NCBI GenBank assembly: GCA_012032965.1
Contig: JAAUPT010000166.1
Coordinates: forward strand, 1 to 5,234
Source: Nitrospira sp.
GTDB taxonomy: Bacteria; Nitrospirota; Nitrospiria; Nitrospirales; Nitrospiraceae
DNA: 5,234 bases
Direction: 5' to 3'
Shown here: piece after piece, positions 1-5,234 of the stretch
Numbering within the stretch: the stretch's first letter is position 1
Layout: each line of letters begins with the position of its first letter
Program-made: the position numbers and the translations under genes
The notes under the pieces: generated by a model
The model's database searches: none
The model's input: the letters and a program-made list of their open reading frames with translations, nothing else
Told to the model about the DNA's origin: nothing

Positions 1-2
1 TG

Positions 3-71
3 GAGAGTAGACTTCGGTTTCTGAAAGGGCGTACTCGCACACGATCCAGAGCTACAAAGTTACGAAAATGA
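3..71 (+). CDS. Possible 3' end of an upstream gene (partial)
   Basis: The third frame is open from the window edge to a TGA at 69-71 and encodes 22 residues, rich in Arg and Lys (about half). The stop overlaps the ATG of the next gene as ATGA, a common arrangement for translationally coupled genes, and the next gene lacks a clear Shine-Dalgarno sequence of its own, which fits coupling. The peptide is too short to identify. A competing reading is frame 1, open only to a TGA at 22-24. The ATGA overlap is the only reason to prefer this frame. Confidence 0.3.
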   Translation, partial: ESRLRFLKGRTRTRSRATKLRK

Positions 72-899
72 GCCTTTCGATTCTCATCCTGACGCTGAAC
101 GAAGAGCGCAACCTTACTGACTGTATCGGATCAGTGAATTGGTCAGACGACATTGTGGTGCTGGACTCCTTCAGCAATGACCGGACGGTCAAAGTAGCGG
201 AGGAGATGGGTGCACGCGTCGTGCAGAGGCGGTTTGACAATTGGTCTGCGCATCAGAATTGGGCGCTCGAACAGATCTCCTTCAAACATCCCTGGGTGTT
301 CTACCTCGATGCCGATGAGCGGATGACTGAAGAATTGAAAGAGGAACTGCTCGCGATCGCTGGAGACCCAATGCTCCTGCCCGTGGCCTACTATTGTGGG
401 CGACAGAATATGTTCATGGGGCGTTGGATCAAACATGCGATGCCGCCGGGTCTGATCATGCGCTTCTTTCGCCCTTCATCCGTCCGGTTCCAGCGGCTGG
501 TGAATCCCGTGCCGATGACTCGACGGTGCGCACGGATATCTGACCGGGATGCTGATTCATTACAACTTCAGTAAGGGCATTTCAGAATGGATCGACAAAC
601 ATAATCGTTACTCTCAGTTGGAAGCACAGGAAGGGATGAAGCTGATCCAGCAGCGTGACGCATACGAACCAGCACTGTTCACCACCGATCCTGCGCTACG
701 CCGGCGAGCGCTTAAAACTTTATCGTTCAAGCTGCCATGGAGGCCGCTCATTAAGTTTCTCTATTTTTATATATGGCAGCGAGGATGGCTCGATGGGAAG
801 GCCGGGTTTACGTACTGCGTCTTGCAAGCGTTCTACGAATATATGATCGTACTCAAAATGCACGAGCTCGAACGACAACAACGCGGGCTCCCAATCTGA
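68..899 (+). pseudogene. Family 2 glycosyltransferase, WaaE/KdtX-like, frameshifted
   Basis: This is a cytoplasmic inverting GT-A glycosyltransferase that would transfer a sugar from a nucleotide donor during lipopolysaccharide-core or exopolysaccharide synthesis. The N-terminus (SILILTLNEERNL, residues 3-15) is the classic GT2 opening. Next come the DDIVVLDSFSNDRT segment (27-40) and the DXD-type metal site YLDADER (79-85). The first frame runs 68-574 and the rest of the protein is in another frame, open from 519 and ending at TGA 897-899. It carries the HYNFSKGISEWI segment typical of the WaaE C-terminal half. Family alignment from memory places the join at 518-524: one extra base between NPVPMT and DGAHGYLTG. 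Removing it gives about 276 residues, a normal family length. ATG 68 gives a standard GT2 N-terminus and overlaps a possible upstream stop. As sequenced, the product is cut at 168 residues and lacks the C-terminal half. The sugar substrate cannot be read from the sequence. Confidence 0.85.
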
Positions 900-937
900 A
901 AGGAAGCGAGGCGCCTCAATTCACCGGCTTGATACCT

Positions 938-2218
938 ATGGCCACGACAATTTTCGTCAATCGCTACTTCTATCCCGACCACTCCGCAACAAGCCAGCTC
1001 CTCAGTGATCTGGCCTTTGATCTAGCTTCACGAGGCCAAGATATTCATGTGATTACCGGGTGTCAGTTGTATGGGAATGCACAAGCATCCCTTCCCGTCA
1101 ACGAATCTATACGTGGGGTACAGGTGCATCGGGTGCAAACGTCGCGGTTTGGGCGAACTAAGCTGTGGGGACGGATGATCGATTATCTGACGTTTTATTT
1201 GGGTGCGACCTGGCGACTGGTGCGTCTGATCCGACAAGGGGACATCGTGGTCGCGAAGACCGATCCCCCACTGATGTCCGTCCCCGCCGCATGGGCGGTG
1301 AAGCTCAAGCGAGGGGTCTTGGTCAACTGGGTTCAGGATCTGTTTCCGGAAGTGGCGACCTCCCTGGACGTGTACGGTGTACGATTTGCCGCGCCCATGT
1401 TGAAGCGGTTGCGCAATCAATCATTGCGGTTCGGGCGGTCGAACGTCGTCTTGGGCGAAATCATGGCAGAGCGACTGCGTGGGGAAGGCGTCCCTTCCGA
1501 TCGGATTACGATCATCGAAAATTGGGCTGATGGAGAAGCCATTCAGCCGATCGATAAGCGTCACAACCCGCTCATCAAAGAATGGGGTCTCGAAGGGAAA
1601 TTCGTGCTGGGCTACTCGGGGAACATGGGCCATGTCCATGAGTTCAAGACGATGATCGACGCAGCGGAAAGTTAAATCACATGGACGAGATTGGGTTTGT
1701 GTTTGTCGGTGACGGGATTGCGAGGCAATGGCTCATCTCGGAAGCGGCTCGGCGCGGTTTGAGAAACACGCAGTTTTTTCCGTACCAGGCGGCGGATCGT
1801 TTGCGGTGGAGCTTGTCGCTCCCAGACGTACATTTTGTGTCGCTGCGACCGACGCTGGAAGGGCTGATCGTACCGAGCAAGTTTTATGGTATTGCCGCAG
1901 CCGGCCGACCGATCATCCATATCGGTGATCCGGATGGTGAGATTGCTCGTATTCTCGAGCGAGAACGATGTGGATGGAGTTTCTGCATCGGCGAGGTCGA
2001 GGCCTTGACGAACTGCATTCTCCGTCTGTCTCGGGAAGAACGTGAGGTCGCCGACGCGGGGGTTGTGTGCGCGTGGAGTCTCTGACCGGAAGTATTCTCG
2101 TCTCCACGCCCTCGATAGTTGGCATATGTTGTTGGAGTCGGCGTCATCCATGGTTCCCACCGTCGATGTGAATGTGCTGGAACCGTTGGAGCAGCCTGTT
2201 GTAGTTGGGCGAAAGTGA
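938..2218 (+). pseudogene. Family 4 glycosyltransferase, WbuB/WcaI-like, two frameshifts
   Basis: This is a retaining GT-B glycosyltransferase likely to add a sugar to the lipid-linked repeat unit of an exopolysaccharide or O-antigen. The first piece (938-1675, 245 residues) holds the N-terminal Rossmann domain, beginning FVNRYFYPDHSATSQ, with KTDPPL, WVQDLFPEVA and the subfamily hallmark GYSGNMGHVHEF. It ends at TAA 1673-1675. The next piece (about 1669-2085) continues with FVFVGDG and the donor-site segment LEGLIVPSKFYGIAAAGRP (Glu at about residue 308). It stops at 2083-2085, but another frame goes on with KYSRLHALDSWHMLLE, the expected C-terminal helix, to TGA 2216-2218. Restoring one A at 1668-1670 and removing one G at 2058-2062 gives one 426-residue protein of normal length. 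ATG 938 is chosen because it opens the conserved N-terminus. The frame extends further upstream to 773, but that part overlaps the GT2 gene. No strong ribosome site is close; AAAGGAAG at 899-906 is too far. Confidence 0.87.
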
Positions 2219-3117
2219 TGCGATCACGGATATTCAGATATTTGGCATCAGGGCTGGCGGTGGTTGGAGTGTTCGGCGCATCTCTGCCGTCCGATTCCGC
2301 TACCACAAGTGCGGCTGCAGCTCAACGGCCCTTCATCGTGTTCGACGCAACACTCTATAAGAATAAGCCCACCTTCAACGGTTTTCCTATACGTCCGATC
2401 AAGCTGCTGTACGAGTCCCGCTTGTTTACACGCAATCAGCCACATGCTTCCCTGCCGGCCCAGAATACCGTCCGATCCGTTGCCAAAGAGTTACGTGGAG
2501 GACCAGATTGGGTGATTATCGACATCGAGCGTTGGCCGTTGAAGGGAGACGCCAATCTCGTGAAGGAGAATGTCGATAAACTCTTGGCGATCCTGTCGTG
2601 GATTAAGGCTGAAGCACCGGATATCCAAGTCGGAGCGTATGGAACGGTTCCGTTGCCGGACTATTGGCGGGCGATTCGAGGCCCAGGAAGCAAGGAGTAT
2701 CACGCGTGGCAACAAGATAACGATCGATTGGATGAAATGGCGGCTCAATTGAACGCGTTGTATCCGACGCTGTACACCTACTACCCTGATCGTCAAGGAT
2801 GGGTTCGTTACGCCATCGCTCAACTGACTGAAGCCAAGCGGAAAGCGAACGGGAAACCGGTCTATGCCTTTCTTTGGCCGCAATACCACGATTCCAATAA
2901 GAAGCTGCGGTTGCAGCCTGTCGAACCGGAGTACTGGGAACTTCAGTTGAATACCGTCCGCCAACATGCCGATGGTGTCGTGATTTGGGGCGGATGGGGA
3001 GAAAAGGGGCCGGAATCTTGGAACGAAGAAGCCCCCTGGTGGCAAGTCACAAAACGGTTCCTCAAGCAAATGGATTCTTCTCAACCCGACCGTCCCGCCG
3101 ATCTCACTGTACAGTAG
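2218..3117 (+). CDS. Secreted GH56 (hyaluronidase)-like glycoside hydrolase, putative
   Basis: A 299-residue exported protein. Residues 1-35 look like a Sec signal peptide: basic MRSRIFR, a hydrophobic stretch at 9-23, and a likely cleavage after the Ala run at 32-35. The mature part resembles the GH56 hyaluronidase barrel in order: WVIIDIERWP (98-107), matching the catalytic DxE strand of GH56 (Asp102, Glu104); ALYPTLYTYYP (180-190), matching the ALYPS segment; KPVYAFLWPQYH (213-224); and ADGVVIWGGW (251-260), matching the GxVIWG strand. In GH56 the Glu is the acid and the Asp positions the substrate N-acetyl group. I infer cleavage of an N-acetylhexosamine-containing glycan, perhaps the polymer made by this cluster, in the periplasm or outside. 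The true substrate is unknown, and an inactive or structural role is possible. ATG 2218 is preferred over the upstream in-frame ATG 2119 because it starts a clean signal peptide and sits in a TGATG overlap with the GT4 stop, which suggests translational coupling. The reading frame is intact. Confidence 0.72.
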   Translation: MRSRIFRYLASGLAVVGVFGASLPSDSATTSAAAAQRPFIVFDATLYKNKPTFNGFPIRPIKLLYESRLFTRNQPHASLPAQNTVRSVAKELRGGPDWVIIDIERWPLKGDANLVKENVDKLLAILSWIKAEAPDIQVGAYGTVPLPDYWRAIRGPGSKEYHAWQQDNDRLDEMAAQLNALYPTLYTYYPDRQGWVRYAIAQLTEAKRKANGKPVYAFLWPQYHDSNKKLRLQPVEPEYWELQLNTVRQHADGVVIWGGWGEKGPESWNEEAPWWQVTKRFLKQMDSSQPDRPADLTVQ

Positions 3118-3235
3118 TCAATCATCAGCTTTATCCGTTTTTAACAATCAGTTAACACAAACTTGAGGCTGACGTGGCCACTGGGCGGTGGTCCAACGAT
3201 AGACTCCTGCACCGGACAGCTCAGTGAGACCAATA
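3118..3235 (+). other. Intergenic gap with two small inverted repeats
   Basis: This 118-base gap has no coding signal and is AT-rich at its start. Two dyads are visible. One is TTAAC (3141-3145) with GTTAA (3151-3155), loop of five. The other is a longer imperfect hairpin, TGG+CCAC (3175-3181) with GTGG+T+CCA (3188-3195), loop TGGGCG and a single bulged T. Neither is followed by a T-run, so neither looks like an intrinsic terminator. I see no convincing -35/-10 pair or sigma-54 -24/-12 pair. The gap could hold a promoter or operator for the exosortase gene, but this is not shown by the sequence. Confidence 0.4.
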
Positions 3236-4858
3236 ATGTCAACTCAACCTTCGACAATCAGTTCATTGCCGCCTTCTTCGGGCCTCTCTTTTGATCCCTC
3301 CTTCTTGAACCGGAGGGGTGCACTCTTGTGGGCCTTTCTCGCCGTTGTCGCGACAGCCCTCGGCTATCTCTACGCCGACAGTCTACGTTTTCTGGGAGAA
3401 GCCTGGCTCGAGGATAACAACAGCCACGGTCCGTTTATTCCCTTGATCTCCCTCTACATGATTGGGATGCGATGGCGGCAGATTCAATCGATCGAACGGT
3501 ACGGCGTATGGTGGGGGATTCCAATCGTCGCCGTTGGGCTGTTCCTGTACGCCGTAGGACAGTTCGCCGCGATGCATGCGGTCGTGCATATCTCATTCTG
3601 GCTGGTGATCGTCGGAATGCTGACCTGCGCCATCGGACTATCCGGTATCCGCCAGATTGCCTTTCCTTTATTCTATTTGCTCGCCGCCATTCCACCACCC
3701 ACATTTCTGCAGTACGAACTCTCGAGTCGTCTCCAGCTCTGGTCTTCGGCCTTGGGAATCGGATTTCTTCAATCGATCGGTGTCATGGCGTTCCGGGACG
3801 GTAATGTCATCGATTTGGGACGCATTCAACTACAAGTCGTGGAAGCCTGCAGTGGGCTTCGATATTTGTTTCCGCTCACTACGCTGACGATCCTCGGGGC
3901 CTATCTGTACCGCGACTCACTCTGGAAGCGGATCCTGCTTGTTCTGTCGAGTATCCCTATCTCGATTCTGTTGAACGGGTTTCGGATCGGCGTCATCGGT
4001 GTGTTGGTTGAATATTATGGATCGGGTGCAGCCGATGGATTCACTCATTTCTTCGAGGGTTGGGTTATCTTCGTTGCGAGTCTGGGTTTGCTGTGTGTGG
4101 AAATATGGATCCTCGCGCGAGTAGGTTCCAGCGCATCGTCGCGTCCCTTCGTGGAATTGATCGGCCTGCCGAATGCCGACCCACCTGCTGCGCGTTCGAA
4201 TAGAAGCCGTAGGACCCTGATACCGCTCTCTGCCAGTCTGGCCCTCCTTATCTTGGCTGTACCCGTAGCTCCGTTACTCGTGCAAGAGGAGTTCCCTCCC
4301 CCGCCGAGACAGTCGCTCACGGAATTCCCCTTGCGACTCGGCGCATGGCAAGGGGTCTCTTCCCCAATGGAGCGTCAATATCTGGACGCGCTGCAATTGG
4401 ACGATTACATCTTGGCTGATTACACCGCGACGGATCAGCCTCCTGTGAATGTCTATATGGCGTACTACCTGTCTCCGAAGAAAGGGCGGTCATCACACTC
4501 GCCCAGACAGTGTATTCCCGGCGGTGGCTGGGAAATCACATCTTTGGAACCGGTGCAAATGGATCGTGTGCCGGGCGTGACGCCAGGTCAGGAAATTAAT
4601 CGAGTGGTGATCCAAAAAGGCGGGCAAAAGCAGATCGTCTACTACTGGTTCAAGCAGCGTGATCGTTGGATTACCAGCGAGTACTTGGTGAAGTTTTTTC
4701 TCTTCTGGGATTCGTTAACGAGGCACCGTGCGGATGGCGCGCTCGTACGTTTGACCTCCGCCGTTCATGCAGGAGAAAGCGAAGCGGTCGTTGATAAACG
4801 GTTGCAGGTTTTGGTCGGTTTTGTCACGCCATTGTTGGGTCAGTACGTTCCAGATTAA
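3236..4858 (+). CDS. xrtD: Exosortase fused to EpsI domain (XrtD-like)
   Basis: An inner-membrane transpeptidase-like protease expected to cut surface proteins at a C-terminal sorting signal (PEP-CTERM type; VPLPA-CTERM in the XrtD subfamily), in bacteria that make exopolysaccharide. It has 540 residues from ATG 3236. Residues 1-300 form the multi-spanning exosortase core, with hydrophobic segments near 29-49, 92-112, 115-137, 209-225, 232-252 and 273-297. All three catalytic positions are present: Cys205 in VEACSGLRYL, Arg250 in LLNGFRIGVIG, and His271 in THFFEGWVIF. The region around 247-280 resembles XrtD most closely. A further membrane segment (328-349) leads into a periplasmic EpsI domain, marked by HSPRQCIPGGGWEI (421-434) and by YYWFKQ (469-474). 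Fusion of the two domains is known in this family. An in-frame GTG at 3224 is an alternative start; ATG 3236 is preferred because TGAG lies about eight bases upstream. The gene is intact. No sorting-signal protein is encoded in the window. The XrtD subtype is less certain than the exosortase-EpsI call. Confidence 0.9.
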   Translation: MSTQPSTISSLPPSSGLSFDPSFLNRRGALLWAFLAVVATALGYLYADSLRFLGEAWLEDNNSHGPFIPLISLYMIGMRWRQIQSIERYGVWWGIPIVAVGLFLYAVGQFAAMHAVVHISFWLVIVGMLTCAIGLSGIRQIAFPLFYLLAAIPPPTFLQYELSSRLQLWSSALGIGFLQSIGVMAFRDGNVIDLGRIQLQVVEACSGLRYLFPLTTLTILGAYLYRDSLWKRILLVLSSIPISILLNGFRIGVIGVLVEYYGSGAADGFTHFFEGWVIFVASLGLLCVEIWILARVGSSASSRPFVELIGLPNADPPAARSNRSRRTLIPLSASLALLILAVPVAPLLVQEEFPPPPRQSLTEFPLRLGAWQGVSSPMERQYLDALQLDDYILADYTATDQPPVNVYMAYYLSPKKGRSSHSPRQCIPGGGWEITSLEPVQMDRVPGVTPGQEINRVVIQKGGQKQIVYYWFKQRDRWITSEYLVKFFLFWDSLTRHRADGALVRLTSAVHAGESEAVVDKRLQVLVGFVTPLLGQYVPD

Positions 4859-4867
4859 GGTGAGGTG
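4857..4867 (+). promoter_or_regulatory. Ribosome binding site for the WecA-like gene
   Basis: AAGGTGAGGTG begins within the exosortase stop codon and resembles the Shine-Dalgarno consensus AAGGAGGTG. It supports the GTG at 4870 as start: a stop (TGA 4861-4863) lies two codons upstream in the same frame, and the next ATG (4918) would remove the first membrane helix. The 11-base gap suggests the two genes share a transcript. Confidence 0.65.
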
Positions 4868-4869
4868 AA

Positions 4870-5118
4870 GTGGGCTCTGTCGTATTCTTCAGTTTCATAG
4901 GATCATTGATCATTTGCATGGCGTTGATCCCGACGCTCTCGGCATCAGCCGGACGGTTGCAGTTTATCGATGTACCACGTGAGCGGCATGCTCACCGTGA
5001 GCCGATTGCAAAAGTCGGTGGAATTGCCTTTGCGGTCGCGACGTGTTTTTGTGGTGTTCGTGCGGGCAGTTTTCCGGGTGAAAGTCGACCATTGAATCAG
5101 CCTTTGCTTTGCGGCTGA
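4870..5118 (+). pseudogene. Truncated WecA/MraY-type undecaprenyl-phosphate sugar-1-phosphate transferase
   Basis: An intact enzyme of this family moves a sugar-1-phosphate from a UDP-sugar to undecaprenyl phosphate at the inner membrane, the first step of polysaccharide repeat-unit assembly. Residues 3-22 form the first membrane helix (FFSFIGSLIICMALIPTL). They are followed by the conserved cytoplasmic loop: RLQFIDVPRERHAHREPIAK, then VGGIAFAVA (49-57). This matches the family pattern of D-x-P, R, H, P and GG. After about residue 58 (near position 5043) the reading no longer resembles the family and stops at TGA 5116-5118, giving 82 residues against the usual 320-370. The catalytic Asp-Asp motif and all later helices are missing, so this product cannot be active. 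Neither alternative frame beyond 5043 gives convincing WecA sequence: one stops at about 5080 and the other at 5092-5094. A rearrangement, deletion or assembly misjoin near 5043-5090 is therefore more likely than a simple frameshift. The start is GTG 4870, backed by a good ribosome site. Confidence 0.72.
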
Positions 5119-5121
5119 TTC
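5094..5121 (+). repeat. Perfect 9-bp inverted repeat (hairpin)
   Basis: GAATCAGCC (5094-5102) pairs perfectly with GGCTGATTC (5113-5121) around the ten-base loop TTTGCTTTGC. The stop codon of the truncated WecA-like frame lies in the right arm. No T-run follows, so it is not a classic intrinsic terminator. It could be an RNA stem, the end of an inserted element, or part of the structured segment downstream. Confidence 0.6.
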
Positions 5122-5182
5122 GCGGCTAGAATGCGTTTACTAGGACGGCATTCAGGCGAACAGCCTGGGTTTCGTTGGACCC
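5122..5182 (+). other. Chain of hairpins ahead of a terminator; possible structured RNA
   Basis: Consecutive stems can be drawn by eye: GAATGC (5129-5134) with GCATTC (5148-5153); CAGGC (5153-5157) with GCCTG (5163-5167), loop GAACA; and GGGT (5167-5170) with ACCC (5179-5182). The last stem shares its right arm with the terminator, so the two cannot form together. This resembles an attenuator or riboswitch expression platform. I matched it to no known riboswitch or small-RNA class. It could also be an ordinary 3' untranslated region. Confidence 0.35.
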
Positions 5183-5215
5183 GGTTTCGGACGCCAATCC
5201 GATGCCGGGTTTTTT
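5179..5215 (+). terminator. Rho-independent terminator
   Basis: ACCCGG (5179-5184) pairs with CCGGGT (5205-5210). Inside this stem, TCGGA (5187-5191) pairs with TCCGA (5198-5202) around loop CGCCAA, with a short internal loop between the stems. Six T residues follow directly (5210-5215). The layout is a standard intrinsic terminator on the + strand and probably ends the transcript that carries the exosortase gene. No gene follows before the window ends. Confidence 0.82.
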
Positions 5216-5234
5216 CGTTTCACAGAACTGTAAT

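Noticed and set aside
773..937. Upstream start of the GT4 frame
   Set aside because: This stretch overlaps the end of the GT2 gene in another frame and precedes the conserved N-terminus; the Arg/Thr-rich peptide looks like out-of-frame GT2 sequence.
2119..2217. Upstream ATG extending the GH56-like protein by 33 residues
   Set aside because: The extension would overlap the restored GT4 C-terminus and bury the signal peptide. ATG 2218 has a TGATG junction and a proper signal sequence.
2491..3084. 197-residue open frame on the - strand
   Set aside because: It lies wholly inside the GH56-like gene on the opposite strand, has no recognisable motifs, and the + strand frame has a signal peptide and family landmarks.
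3177..3183. GCCACTG, resembling part of the cobalamin riboswitch core
   Set aside because: Only this heptamer matches; the rest of the B12-box architecture is absent, and the match falls within a simple hairpin.
3175..3192. Possible sigma-54 promoter (TGGC...)
   Set aside because: The spacing between GG and a downstream GC does not fit the -24/-12 pattern.
4979..5002. GTGAGC/GCTCAC dyad plus a third GTGAGC copy
   Set aside because: It lies in the conserved WecA loop and is explained by codons for the RERHAHREP segment.
5222..5231. ACAG-AA-CTGT dyad at the window end
   Set aside because: Four-base arms are expected by chance and no gene follows to give it context.
1..5234. tRNA, rRNA, CRISPR array or complete insertion sequence
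   Set aside because: No cloverleaf, rRNA core sequence, regularly spaced repeats or transposase frame was seen on either strand.

Overview
The window is part of an exopolysaccharide/exosortase gene cluster from a diderm (Gram-negative-type) bacterium. All convincing genes lie on the + strand. Exosortases occur in outer-membrane bacteria that make extracellular polysaccharide. Together with moderate GC content, the WaaE-type and WbuB-type glycosyltransferases and a fused exosortase-EpsI protein, this suggests a Nitrospira-like (Nitrospirota) or proteobacterial source. That assignment is inference; nothing here fixes the taxon.

Layout. 1-71: probably the last codons of an upstream gene. 68-899: a family 2 glycosyltransferase of WaaE/KdtX type, broken by one extra base near 518-524. 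938-2218: a family 4 (WbuB/WcaI-like) glycosyltransferase, broken twice, by a missing A in the A-run at 1668-1670 and an extra G in the G-run at 2058-2062. Reading through both indels restores a 426-residue protein that ends exactly at the TGATG start of the next gene. 2218-3117: a secreted 299-residue protein that resembles the GH56 (hyaluronidase) barrel, with a DxE motif at residues 102-104. 3118-3235: a non-coding gap with two small inverted repeats. 3236-4858: an intact exosortase fused to a C-terminal EpsI domain, best matching XrtD. 4870-5118: the first ~58 residues of a WecA/MraY-type polyprenyl-phosphate sugar-1-phosphate transferase, which then departs from the family and stops. 5094-5215: a run of hairpins ending in a strong intrinsic terminator.

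How the genes fit together. A WecA-like enzyme would load the first sugar onto undecaprenyl phosphate. The GT2 and GT4 enzymes would extend the lipid-linked oligosaccharide in the cytoplasm. The GH56-like protein, exported by a Sec signal, could trim or release the polymer outside the inner membrane. The exosortase would process surface proteins that carry a C-terminal sorting signal; no such target gene is in the window.

The main points are the GH56-like enzyme in an exosortase/EPS setting, three single-base frameshifts clustered within about 1.6 kb (two in homopolymers, so sequencing error must be excluded first), the abrupt loss of the WecA-like gene, and the structured segment with mutually exclusive hairpins ahead of the terminator.
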